A DNA stretch of 64,000 bases from Candidatus Rifleibacteriota bacterium (lineage in GTDB: Bacteria; Muiribacteriota; Ozemobacteria; Ozemobacterales; Ozemobacteraceae), in the NCBI GenBank assembly GCA_018818125.1, contig JAHISQ010000031.1, forward strand, positions 1 to 64,000, read 5' to 3'. Numbering within the stretch: the first letter of the stretch is position 1; each line of letters starts with the position of its first letter. This document shows positions 53,485 to 62,553 of the stretch, one piece after another. Made by a program: the position numbers and the translations under genes. The notes below the pieces were generated by a model. That model made no database searches, was not told the origin of the DNA, and saw only the letters and a list, made by a program, of their open reading frames with translations.

Positions 53485-54618
53485 GTGAAAAGATCGTTAT
53501 TACTCGCTCTATGCCTTGTTTTCGTCGGAATCGGCGGCGGGCTGATGGCTGATCCCTGTGCTCTGGTTACCAACCCCGCTGACATGCGCTTTATCGAGCT
53601 CAAGGAAATCGCAAAGTTTCTTGAACAAGATCTCGACATGGGCAAAGGCATCACAGAAGTAATTGGCAAAAAAGTTATCGACCAGCGTTTTCGCAAAGCT
53701 GGCATTCCCGATCCTGTTAAAGAAGCAGTTTCATACAGCATGGTCGTACGCGAAATGCCAGTAGATCAGCTCAATGCCGCATTCATACTCAAAGGTTCTA
53801 TTGACACCTCAAAATTCCTCGACTTCGCCGATAAGCGCTACTATAGATATTTCGCAACCCTGCAGAAGCAGAATATTGAAGCCAAGCCTAAAATTCCGGC
53901 AAATGTCAAAATCAGCAACAAACCGACACGCTCTTATCCATTCGCCTTTCGCAATAGTGAAGCTCTCATTACTTCGTTCGAAGATTACACAATCATCGCA
54001 ACTGTGCCACAGGGTGACTATTCACTTATAACCGACATTATCGCGGTCCTCGACGGCAAAACTGCATTCTCGCAGCAACAGCCCGAAAAAATTTCGTTTA
54101 TGACCTCGTTTGTGCCACTTGCCCAGGAACGCCAGGAAATCAAAACATTCGAAGGTCAGCACCAGGGCTTTCTTGCCAAGGCACGGGCCGGTTTCAAAAA
54201 AGTTACCAACAAAAAAGCCTACGCCGGCGAAAAAAGAATGCTTGAACTCGAAAACAGCCTCAAAGCCACCATGGCTAACGTAGAGCGCTTCTCATACAAT
54301 GTCGAAGCCAACGGCAGAGACAATGGCAGAGACAATGGCTATGCCTACGATATCAGCATGATCTTCAAATGCGCCAACCAGCAGGAAGCCGGCAAGCTCA
54401 AAGATTTGTTGCTTGCCTGGATGGCCAGTACTTCAGCCAAAGCTCTTTCTGAACAGGATATGGTATCTTTCAAGGCTAACAGAGTAGCTGCCAGTAAAGA
54501 CACCTGTGTGTTTTCGGTTAAACTGGGTTCAAGCGCCGCCGAGCAGTATCAGTTCTCATCAATGATCATGACACTGATGATGCAGGATCGCCGTTTCAAC
54601 AAGCTCTTCAAGAGTTGA
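53485..54618 (+). CDS. Exported protein of unknown function, GTG start
   Basis: From GTG 53485 the product is 377 residues; GGAGG lies 7 nt upstream. It has a signal peptide (about 1-22). The mature protein has two mixed alpha/beta halves (about 25-180 and 190-377) separated by a basic helical linker (about 235-275). A short repeat GRDNGRDNG is seen near 290. No family motif is recognised. It is divergent from the radical SAM gene and ends in a UUCG-loop terminator. Confidence 0.72.
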   Translation: MKRSLLLALCLVFVGIGGGLMADPCALVTNPADMRFIELKEIAKFLEQDLDMGKGITEVIGKKVIDQRFRKAGIPDPVKEAVSYSMVVREMPVDQLNAAFILKGSIDTSKFLDFADKRYYRYFATLQKQNIEAKPKIPANVKISNKPTRSYPFAFRNSEALITSFEDYTIIATVPQGDYSLITDIIAVLDGKTAFSQQQPEKISFMTSFVPLAQERQEIKTFEGQHQGFLAKARAGFKKVTNKKAYAGEKRMLELENSLKATMANVERFSYNVEANGRDNGRDNGYAYDISMIFKCANQQEAGKLKDLLLAWMASTSAKALSEQDMVSFKANRVAASKDTCVFSVKLGSSAAEQYQFSSMIMTLMMQDRRFNKLFKS

Positions 54619-54651
54619 GCTTAGATCTGCAGTTCCGTGTTTGTGCACCGG

Positions 54652-54675
54652 GTCCCCGCTTCGGCGGGGACTTTT
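54652..54675 (+). terminator. Factor-independent terminator
   Basis: The stem GTCCCCGC/GCGGGGAC has a stable TTCG tetraloop and is followed by TTTTG. The facing gene is convergent, so it may serve both. Confidence 0.88.
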
Positions 54676-54679
54676 GTTA

Positions 54680-56908
54680 TCAGCGTCTTTTGGCTCTCAC
54701 CATGCGATCATAGGCCAGAATACAGCCGGGCAGAACGATCAGGTCGCCGATAACGCCAATAACAACAATCAGAGCGCCAATTGCCCCGAAATACGCAAAC
54801 GGCTTGAAGTCGCTGAAAACAAAAATGGCGTTTCCCAGACCAAGCAATACAGAGGAATAAATCACCGGCCAGGTCATCTGTTGCATTGTATAAAGCAGCT
54901 TGCGCTGAATTGTGCGCTGCCGGGAGTCATGAAAAAAAGTAATGGTGTGCAGTGTGTCATCAACGATCAGACCGCTCATGACACAGCCGGCGATTGCCGT
55001 TGACGGGTTAAGCGGAATGCCAGCCAGAAAAGCGACAGCATAAGCGAAAAATATCGGGTAAAAGTTAACGAGCAGTGCGATGAATGATAGCGAGAAACTG
55101 CGAAACACCAGCAGAAAAACGAGACTGATCATCAGAATGGCTGCCGCAAAAGAGCCCGAAATGTTTTCGAGAATATTCTTCTGCAATACTGCGTGCGAAT
55201 AAACTTCGCCGGTTATTTCAACTCGTGCTGATGGCGGCAGAACTGCACGCGCCTGCACCAGAATGCGTTGTCCGAGGTCATAAATTGCAAAATCATCGGA
55301 AATATTGATACCCACACGCAACAACAGTATATCTGAGTTGGTAGAAATCACCATTTCGGCAATACCACGCGCGTCAAAAAACTCAAGAATCGAGAAAATT
55401 AACTGCTCACTCTCTGGTATTTCCGGGCCTGACGAAAAGCTTTCGGTAAATGACTTGAGCAGGCTGACCAACGAGAAAACCCGGTTAACTTCTGGCAGTT
55501 GCAGCAGCTCTGAATGAAGAACGTCTACTTTTTCAAGAAAATCCTTTGCCAGCAGCTGTGGCTGAGAAATCATCACCAGCAACTGATATGGGCCCGAAAA
55601 ACTGGTTTTAATGTATTCCCATGACGACAGAATCGGATCGCCAGTGGCAAACGAATCTTCAAGAGAATTGCGGGTCTGCGCCGAAAAAACAAAGGGCAAC
55701 GCCATCAATGCCACCAGGGTTGACACAATCAGCACAGTTCCAGTGTGTCTGAAGATGGTGTTGCGCAAAAACCTGCGAATACCCTCGCCGGAACGTCGAT
55801 TTTTCTGGATCTTCCGCGAAAACTTTGGCTGATAAAGCTTTAGCACCGAAAAAATCAGACCAAAGGTAACAAAATATGAAAGGAAACAGGCCAATGAAGT
55901 GTAAATCGAAAACAGCCTGATATTTGGCGACGGGCTGTAAGAGAGCGACAAGAAGCCGATCAGCGTGGTCAGAGAATTGATCAGGCAGGGGCGCAGCAGT
56001 CTGAAAAAGTTTTCACGATGCAAAATTTCGTAAGGGCGGATGCCGTGTTTGTGGGTTCTGACAAAAAAGCTGACCAGATAGATTATCTCGCTCAACGATA
56101 TAATCAGCGCAAAAGGTATGATCGGCGAGGTGAAAAGGTTGATTTTGTTACCGTTGGCGAAGTAAATGGCAAAAGTCAGCACCGCCGGAATGCCAACCGC
56201 ACATAAAATCAGCACCAGAACTACAATATCAGGAAAAAAGAACCAGGCAAGCACAGAACAGAGCACGAAACCGAGCGAGATAAACATCAGATTATTACGT
56301 TCGATAAACTCGAAAAAGCGCTCTTTAAAATACATGTAGCCAAACACATGATAAGTTCGTCCGCCAAAATACTCTGGCAACAGTTTATTAAGAGCGTCAT
56401 AAAGCTGTTTTTGACAGTCAGGAAAACTAAGATCTGGCACAATAACGAGCTGCAGCGCGCGACCGTCTTTACTCACCAGAAAATTAGTGAACAAGCTGTT
56501 CTTCTGCAGTAATTCGCGCAGATTTTCGATACGAAAATCCTGCAGATAGACCTCAAAGTCTTCGCGACTATTGATCGGCTGTAATACATCAAGCAACGAC
56601 ATTATGCCCTGTATCTGTGGCAGAGACCGTAGTTTCTGCGCGAGCTGCCAGAGATTCAGCAAAGCCGCACGGTCGATCTGCTCAACCGGAAAAGCAATAA
56701 GAATCTGCTGTTCATGGCCGAACTCTGCCTTAAACCTGGAAATAGTCTGCAATACTGCCGGGTCGGTAATACCACTTTCCAGGTCGTCATCGGTCTCAAC
56801 ATGCACAAAAGCGCCAAAGCTCAAAAAGAATGCGGCAAAAATAACGATTATCACCGCATAAGGCTTTTGCGAGACCAGATAATAGGCTAATTCAGCGAGC
56901 TTCTTCAT
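54680..56908 (-). CDS. MMPL/RND superfamily exporter
   Basis: From ATG 56906-56908 the product is 742 residues. It has the 12-TM RND design: TM1 (about 18-38), a large periplasmic loop (about 40-205), five TMs (about 210-370), then TM7, a second loop (about 405-575) and the last TMs. The ETDDDLESG segment after TM1 matches the conserved region of the family. Members export lipids, hopanoids or other hydrophobic molecules. No partner membrane-fusion or outer-membrane gene is adjacent. GGAG lies far upstream, so the ribosome binding site is weak. Confidence 0.9.
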   Translation of the reverse strand: MKKLAELAYYLVSQKPYAVIIVIFAAFFLSFGAFVHVETDDDLESGITDPAVLQTISRFKAEFGHEQQILIAFPVEQIDRAALLNLWQLAQKLRSLPQIQGIMSLLDVLQPINSREDFEVYLQDFRIENLRELLQKNSLFTNFLVSKDGRALQLVIVPDLSFPDCQKQLYDALNKLLPEYFGGRTYHVFGYMYFKERFFEFIERNNLMFISLGFVLCSVLAWFFFPDIVVLVLILCAVGIPAVLTFAIYFANGNKINLFTSPIIPFALIISLSEIIYLVSFFVRTHKHGIRPYEILHRENFFRLLRPCLINSLTTLIGFLSLSYSPSPNIRLFSIYTSLACFLSYFVTFGLIFSVLKLYQPKFSRKIQKNRRSGEGIRRFLRNTIFRHTGTVLIVSTLVALMALPFVFSAQTRNSLEDSFATGDPILSSWEYIKTSFSGPYQLLVMISQPQLLAKDFLEKVDVLHSELLQLPEVNRVFSLVSLLKSFTESFSSGPEIPESEQLIFSILEFFDARGIAEMVISTNSDILLLRVGINISDDFAIYDLGQRILVQARAVLPPSARVEITGEVYSHAVLQKNILENISGSFAAAILMISLVFLLVFRSFSLSFIALLVNFYPIFFAYAVAFLAGIPLNPSTAIAGCVMSGLIVDDTLHTITFFHDSRQRTIQRKLLYTMQQMTWPVIYSSVLLGLGNAIFVFSDFKPFAYFGAIGALIVVIGVIGDLIVLPGCILAYDRMVRAKRR

Positions 56909-57044
56909 CAAAACGGTTCAAACTCCAGCCAACAATTCACATAGACATCACAGTATATGGCATTCAAGACATGTTTTTCTCAGAACCGCAAAACAAGGAA
57001 AAACCAGAACCCAGCTCCTGAATTTAGGATTTACAAAAGCGCTT

Positions 57045-57776
57045 TCAGAAACCATCACGACCCAGGCGCTCGACAAAGCGGCGCCAGGCATCATACCAGT
57101 CTTCCGCACGCATCAGATGATCTGATTCCGGGTATTCGTGATATTCGAGCAACTCGGGGCAGCTCTGGTAAATTGGCAGCAGCAGCTCATGGAATTTTCG
57201 TGTTGCAACCGGCCTTACAACCGAATCGCTACCAGCTGTTACCATGAACAGTGGCGCCGGAAAAACCTCTTCGACATGATCGATCGGCCCAGTGCTTTCT
57301 AACGGGCTTACCGGAAGGCGATCGGCAAGATTGCGTGCGCGAAAATCAGGAGTAGCAAGGAATGGCGCGAGCAAGTCTGGGCGATTTGCCAAGCGCAGCA
57401 TAGCAAAAACACTGTGCCCACCCATAGAAATCCCCATTACCGCAACCTTTGTATATTTTTTCCTGAGCTCTTCAACCAGACCTGATATTTCTGAAGCGTG
57501 CTGCAACACTGATGCCAGCAGAAAATGGTGGCGCTCATAGCCGTTCAGGCGATTAAACACATCCATGGCGCCGTCAGTCCTCTCTCCATGATGCGGTGCA
57601 TCTACCGCCATTGCAAAAAAACCGGCGGCGCTCAAACGATCAAGCTCTGCCTGCTGCTTTTCCTTATAGCAATTGAGGCCATGCAAAACAACAACCGCAG
57701 AATGGTGGTCTTGATTCCCGGCGCACAGCACCGGCAGTTCGAGCCCTGGCAACGAATAGGTTTGTGTAAATGTCAT
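57045..57776 (-). CDS. Alpha/beta hydrolase (prolyl oligopeptidase-like esterase)
   Basis: From ATG 57774-57776 the product is 243 residues, with AGGAGA 4-5 nt upstream. HGLNCYKE is the oxyanion region, Ser is in GISMGG, Asp in TAGSDSVV and His in ESDHLM. The fold is of the dienelactone hydrolase/esterase type. It has no signal peptide, so it is cytoplasmic. The substrate is unknown. It is divergent from the response regulator. Confidence 0.9.
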   Translation of the reverse strand: MTFTQTYSLPGLELPVLCAGNQDHHSAVVVLHGLNCYKEKQQAELDRLSAAGFFAMAVDAPHHGERTDGAMDVFNRLNGYERHHFLLASVLQHASEISGLVEELRKKYTKVAVMGISMGGHSVFAMLRLANRPDLLAPFLATPDFRARNLADRLPVSPLESTGPIDHVEEVFPAPLFMVTAGSDSVVRPVATRKFHELLLPIYQSCPELLEYHEYPESDHLMRAEDWYDAWRRFVERLGRDGF

Positions 57777-57852
57777 GGCGTCTCCTGAATCATATACGAG
57801 TTGCAAAAAATTCAAGTATTTATACTCCGATTTGTCATCAATTACTAGAACC

Positions 57853-57881
57853 TTGAGGCAAACGTAGCTCAAATCTGATAT
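57853..57881 (+). promoter_or_regulatory. Sigma-70-type promoter candidate
   Basis: TTGAGG, a 17-nt spacer and TGATAT stand about 42 nt before the response regulator gene. Confidence 0.45.
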
Positions 57882-57922
57882 GCTGAAAACACAATAAAAC
57901 AAATCAAAGCGGAGAAGCGGCT

Positions 57923-58321
57923 ATGAAAAAATTTCTGGTAGTAGATGATGAAGCGTTAAACTGCAGACTATTGCGCGAGATTCTTGAGCAAACCGCCTAT
58001 TGTGACTGCGTATATAATGGCCCTGACGCTATTGCTCTATTCAAAACAGCTCACACCACAAATGCTCCGTATGACCTTATTCTGCTCGACATAAGCATGC
58101 CGGAAATGGACGGACTCGAAGTGATCGAAATAATTCGTAACTATGAACTGTCAGAGGGAACCCTGCTCGGACACGGTGTTCCAATTATAATGGTAACAGC
58201 CATTAAAGAGACTTTCATGAAAGCGTTCACAAGAGGCGCTGACGATTACGTGTTGAAGCCTGTAGACCAGGACGAGCTGATGGAAAAAATCAATAATCAG
58301 CTTGAAAAAAACAGGCAATAA
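57923..58321 (+). CDS. Single-domain response regulator (CheY-like)
   Basis: This 132-residue protein is a stand-alone receiver domain. The acidic pair is in VVDDE, the phospho-acceptor is Asp56 (LLDISMPEMDG), Thr is in VTA and Lys in LKPV. It has no output domain, so it acts by binding a partner, as CheY or Spo0F do. GCGGAG lies about 10 nt upstream. Its tail faces the hybrid histidine kinase at 6 bp distance, which makes that kinase a natural partner; the link is inference. Confidence 0.93.
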   Translation: MKKFLVVDDEALNCRLLREILEQTAYCDCVYNGPDAIALFKTAHTTNAPYDLILLDISMPEMDGLEVIEIIRNYELSEGTLLGHGVPIIMVTAIKETFMKAFTRGADDYVLKPVDQDELMEKINNQLEKNRQ

Positions 58322-58327
58322 GAACTA

Positions 58328-60478
58328 TCAGTCTGTGTACAGAATAGAACGAATCATTCGCACCAGCTCATCAGGATCGAAGGGCTTTGACAGATAAAAG
58401 TTCGCGCCAGCCTCAAGGCATTTTTCGCGATCACCCTTCATTGCCCGCGCCGTCACTGAAATGACCGGCACATGCTGGTTTGCCCCACTGTCCTGCCTGA
58501 GCCTTTTGATTATCTGCAGTCCGCTGGATTCCGGTAAAATCCAGTCCATTATCAACAGGTCGAAAACCTCGTCGCTCAACCTCTCTACGGCTTCAAACCC
58601 GGACTGCACTGACACAAACGAATGTCCGGTATCATCGATGCATTCCTCGAAAAGCCTTCGGCTCGCCGCATCGTCGTCTACAATTAAGATTTTCATTTTT
58701 CTGAGTTCTTTTTGAAACTTTTGCTCAAAGTTTTTCCCATCACTGACCGCTGCTAAAGGCTTATGCTCGTGATCAACCAGCTGCAGAGGCAGGTGAAAAA
58801 AGAATTCTGAACCTTGTCCGGGCGTGCTGCAAACACCAATTGTACCGCCCATCAGCTCAATGAGACTTTTTGAAATAGCCAGACCAAGGCCACTCCCGCC
58901 AAATGTTCTGGTAGTACTTGAGCTGGCCTGCGTAAACTTGCCGAAAACTCTCGCCACATCTTTCTGTTCAATGCCAATCCCAGAATCCTCTACCACAACG
59001 TCGGCAAAAAACAGATTCCCGGGAACAACGCGGCCGCTGGCCTTAACTCTTACCAAGCCCTTTCGGGTAAATTTAACCGCATTACCGATCAAATTTATCA
59101 AAACCTGCCTGATGCGTTGTTTATCGCCCACAACATCGTTGTTGTCAAAGACATCATCAATTTTCAGAGACAAATCAAGATTCTTTTCATTCGCCTTGGG
59201 TAAGAATAGTTTAACGACCTCTGAGAGAACCTGGGCAAACGAAAAAGGCAGCAGCTCCAATTCCAATTTGCACGCTTCAATCTTCGACAGATCGAGAATA
59301 TCATCAATAAGCGCTAAAAGAAGACTGCCTGATGACTTTACCGTCATGGCAAAATCATGCTGACGCTCGTTAAGGCCAGTATTCAACAGCAGATTGGTAA
59401 AGCCAAGCACGGAATTCATCGGAGTTCTGATCTCATGGCTCATGTTTGCAAGAAAATCACTCTTGGCATAATTCGCAGCTTCAGCCGCGATCTTGGCCGC
59501 CTGCAACTGCTCCTGATATTGCTGACGCACAGCTATTTCACCAGCAAGTTCAAGATTAATCATTTCAAGTTGCTGAGTTCTTTCGCGAACCTTATCTTCG
59601 AGAGTTTCCAGGGTCTTTTTCAGCTCAATTTCTGCGCAACGACGAGGTGTGATATCCTCGACAATCATAACTATTCTTGTCACCCCACCATCGTTGTCGA
59701 TCAACGGATTAAAAACTACATCAAGAAACTTATGACAAGTTACTTTATCTAACACCGTCTCAACAGCGATCTTTGCTCTCTCTTCAATCGCTTTGCCCAG
59801 ACAATTTCTGAGTCTCAAAGTCTCAGATTCCGAAAAATAGCTCCATAAACTAATTCCGAGAACTTCTGGAGCACTCACGCCAAGAATATTTGCGCCTGAA
59901 CGATTAATTACGAAGATTTGACCTTCTGGACTGATCAAAGACACCCAGCTGGGAGAGGCTTCGACAATACTCTGATACTTGCTTTCGACACTTGCAACAA
60001 GAACTGAAGAAGCTTCAAGACGGTTGCTCAAAGTCCTTTCGAGAGCTTCTTCCCGCTTACGAAACAAGGTCACATCAAAAAAAGTGGCGATTGAACAGGG
60101 TTTTTCTTCACATCCCTTAAGACAGCGGTGCATTTCCAACCAGGCTGCTTTCTGCCGGCCACTACTGGTTGTAAATTCAACCACAGCAGGTTTTGGCAGC
60201 GGGTCTGATAGCCCGGAAAGCAGAGAATCTACCAACTGATGACCCGGCCAGATCTCAGACAACCGGTTCTCAATAAGATTGTCTCTCCTCTGTTCAAAAA
60301 GCTGGCAACCGCGAGGATTGATATCAACCAGTATTCCATCGTGAGAAATCAGCAGCATTGGAGAGTTGGCAAATGCTGTCAGTAAAGCAAAGCATTTCCC
60401 CTGCAGCTGACATGTCTGACCATTATTCTTGGTTACATCCTGGTTCTCACTGCTAAAAAACGTTAGCGAAGAATCCAT
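58328..60478 (-). CDS. Hybrid sensor histidine kinase with two PAS domains and a receiver
   Basis: From ATG 60476-60478 the product is 716 residues, with GGAG 7 nt upstream. In order: PAS (about 20-135), PAS (about 165-285), a coiled coil (about 285-335), HisKA with His348 (NMSHEIRTPMNS), HATPase (about 390-570, DSGIGI and GSGLGLAIS) and a receiver (about 590-710) with Asp645 (LIMDWILP). There is no TM, so it senses a cytoplasmic signal, perhaps redox or a small ligand. There is no HPt domain, so a separate phosphotransfer protein may carry the phosphate on. It faces the receiver-only gene. Confidence 0.94.
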   Translation of the reverse strand: MDSSLTFFSSENQDVTKNNGQTCQLQGKCFALLTAFANSPMLLISHDGILVDINPRGCQLFEQRRDNLIENRLSEIWPGHQLVDSLLSGLSDPLPKPAVVEFTTSSGRQKAAWLEMHRCLKGCEEKPCSIATFFDVTLFRKREEALERTLSNRLEASSVLVASVESKYQSIVEASPSWVSLISPEGQIFVINRSGANILGVSAPEVLGISLWSYFSESETLRLRNCLGKAIEERAKIAVETVLDKVTCHKFLDVVFNPLIDNDGGVTRIVMIVEDITPRRCAEIELKKTLETLEDKVRERTQQLEMINLELAGEIAVRQQYQEQLQAAKIAAEAANYAKSDFLANMSHEIRTPMNSVLGFTNLLLNTGLNERQHDFAMTVKSSGSLLLALIDDILDLSKIEACKLELELLPFSFAQVLSEVVKLFLPKANEKNLDLSLKIDDVFDNNDVVGDKQRIRQVLINLIGNAVKFTRKGLVRVKASGRVVPGNLFFADVVVEDSGIGIEQKDVARVFGKFTQASSSTTRTFGGSGLGLAISKSLIELMGGTIGVCSTPGQGSEFFFHLPLQLVDHEHKPLAAVSDGKNFEQKFQKELRKMKILIVDDDAASRRLFEECIDDTGHSFVSVQSGFEAVERLSDEVFDLLIMDWILPESSGLQIIKRLRQDSGANQHVPVISVTARAMKGDREKCLEAGANFYLSKPFDPDELVRMIRSILYTD

Positions 60479-60589
60479 CACATTACTCCGTCAAAAAAAC
60501 TTACACAAACAATGCAGAGTCAATTATACACTTACTGCAGATATAATAGCGGCAATTATATTACTTCGGGCTGCAATTTATTTGGGAAG

Positions 60590-60619
60590 TTGGCAGATAA
60601 AGTTGGTTTGCGTTAGAAT
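60590..60619 (+). promoter_or_regulatory. Sigma-70-type promoter candidate for the nad operon
   Basis: TTGGCA, an 18-nt spacer and TAGAAT lie about 52 nt before nadA. No NadR- or NrtR-like operator is recognised by eye. Confidence 0.55.
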
Positions 60620-60670
60620 GCACTATCAGGATACACCCTGACCAGTTCGAAAATCAGCAGGAGGAACAAA

Positions 60671-61702
60671 TTGAGCCAAAACTTTTTGCAGACAATTGAA
60701 AAACACCTGCCCATAACAGACGTTTTAGCAGGTGACAAGTTGAATACAGCTCAGCTTTCTGCTGAGATTAAAAAACTTTTGACCGAAAAAAATGCGGCAA
60801 TAGTTGCGCATTACTATACTGACCCGAGCATTCAGAAACTGGCAGAAGAAACTGGCGGTTTTATCGGCGATTCCCTGGAAATGGCAAGATTTGGCGCCGA
60901 AAGTCCGGCAAAAACGCTGATTGTTGCCGGTGTACGCTTCATGGGTGAAACCTCTAAAATTCTTAGTCCCCAGAAAACAGTGCTGATGCCTGATCTACAC
61001 GCTGAGTGCTCACTCGACCTTGGCTGCGAACCGGCAGAATTCAAAAAATTCTGTAATGCTAACCCGGGGCGTATTGTAGTCGTTTACGCCAACACTTCAG
61101 CCGAAGTTAAGGCCATGGCCGACTGGGTGGTTACTTCGAGCATAGCTGTCGATCTGATCAAACATCTGACCGAACGCGGCGAAAAAATTATCTGGGCTCC
61201 CGACCGCTATCTTGGCGACTATATAACTCGGCAGAGTGGTGGCGATGTAATCCTCTGGGATGCCTGCTGCATAGTGCATGCTGAATTCGACGCGACAAAA
61301 ATCATTGCACTTCAAAAACTTCACCCGGACGCAAAGCTACTCGTACACCCCGAGTCCAAAGCCGAGGTGATAGCGCTCGCTGACGTGGTTGGCTCAACCT
61401 CGCAACTGCTCAGGGCAGCACAGCAAAGCCAGGCAAAAAAGTTCATTGTCGCTACCGAAACCGGCATTTTCTATAAAATGCAGCAAGCCTGCCCTGACAA
61501 GGAGTTTATCGCCGCTGCCACTGAACCATTCGGCGGTCAGATTAACTGCGAAGCAAGCTGCCCATGGATGAAAATGAACAACCTCGAAAACCTGCTTGAT
61601 GCACTTAAAACCGGCAGCAACGAAATAATACTGGCAGATGAGATTGTTAAAAAGGCTCTTATTCCGCTAACCCGTATGCTCGAATTCAGAAAGAAGAATT
61701 GA
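60671..61702 (+). CDS. nadA: Quinolinate synthase A
   Basis: This 343-residue protein starts at TTG 60671, with AGGAGG 6 nt upstream. It condenses iminoaspartate with dihydroxyacetone phosphate to quinolinate, using a [4Fe-4S] cluster. Family segments are [40 protein letters not shown] and CPWMKMN, which carry the cluster cysteines. The length is normal for the longer type. It is the first gene of a nadA-nadC-nadB operon, and nadC follows 3 bp later. Confidence 0.96.
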   Translation: MSQNFLQTIEKHLPITDVLAGDKLNTAQLSAEIKKLLTEKNAAIVAHYYTDPSIQKLAEETGGFIGDSLEMARFGAESPAKTLIVAGVRFMGETSKILSPQKTVLMPDLHAECSLDLGCEPAEFKKFCNANPGRIVVVYANTSAEVKAMADWVVTSSIAVDLIKHLTERGEKIIWAPDRYLGDYITRQSGGDVILWDACCIVHAEFDATKIIALQKLHPDAKLLVHPESKAEVIALADVVGSTSQLLRAAQQSQAKKFIVATETGIFYKMQQACPDKEFIAAATEPFGGQINCEASCPWMKMNNLENLLDALKTGSNEIILADEIVKKALIPLTRMLEFRKKN

Positions 61703-61705
61703 ACC

Positions 61706-62548
61706 ATGGAATTAACCAAAGTCATCAGAGAATCAGTTAAAAAGGCCATCGACGAGGATCTGCAAGGACAACCAGATATCACCGCCATGCTGATCGCCGA
61801 AAAAAGAACAGCCAGCGCCCGGGTAATCACCCGCGAGAACATGACTTTATGCGGACAACGATGGGTGGATGAGGTTTTTCGCCAGATCGACCCGAAGGTA
61901 AAAGTTAGCTGGAACTACAACGATGGCGACGAGATTGATGCCGACTGTGTCATTTTTTCGCTCGAAGGCAAAGCACGCAGCCTGTTGACCGGCGAAAGAA
62001 CTGCACTCAATTTTCTGCAGACCCTTTCTGGCGTTGCAACTGTTACCCATGCCTATGTAACAAAGCTGGGAGAAAGCACAACCAAGCTGTTGGATACCAG
62101 AAAAACCATACCTGGTCTGCGCATTGCACAGAAATATGCAGTCAAATGCGGTGGTGGTCACAATCATCGCATGGGCCTGTTCGATGCCTTTCTAATCAAG
62201 GAAAACCACATTAGCGCCTGTGGCTCGATTGGCGAAGCAATCAGAGCCGCCCGCGCCATCGCACCTGAAAGCAGCGTAGAAATCGAGGTCGAGAACATCA
62301 CCGGCCTGAAAGAAGCTATAGAAGCTGGAGCTGACATTGTAATGCTCGACAATTTTCCCCTCGATCGCATCAGAGAAGCGGTCGCTCTTAACGCCGGACG
62401 CCTTAAGCTCGAAGTCTCTGGAGATGTAACACTGGATAACATCGGTGAAATCGGCAATACCAACGTTGATTTTGTGTCGGTCGGTGCCCTCACCAAGCAT
62501 GTCAGAGCCATTAACCTGTCAATGCGCTTCGACATGAGAATTGGCTGA
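61706..62548 (+). CDS. nadC: Nicotinate-nucleotide pyrophosphorylase (carboxylating)
   Basis: This 280-residue protein converts quinolinate and phosphoribosyl pyrophosphate to nicotinate mononucleotide. DTRKTIPGLRIAQKYAVKCGG followed by HNHRMGL is the family signature. It starts 3 bp after the nadA stop and ends 5 bp before nadB, so the three genes are one operon. The ribosome binding site is weak, consistent with coupling. Confidence 0.97.
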   Translation: MELTKVIRESVKKAIDEDLQGQPDITAMLIAEKRTASARVITRENMTLCGQRWVDEVFRQIDPKVKVSWNYNDGDEIDADCVIFSLEGKARSLLTGERTALNFLQTLSGVATVTHAYVTKLGESTTKLLDTRKTIPGLRIAQKYAVKCGGGHNHRMGLFDAFLIKENHISACGSIGEAIRAARAIAPESSVEIEVENITGLKEAIEAGADIVMLDNFPLDRIREAVALNAGRLKLEVSGDVTLDNIGEIGNTNVDFVSVGALTKHVRAINLSMRFDMRIG

Positions 62549-62553
62549 ATAAT

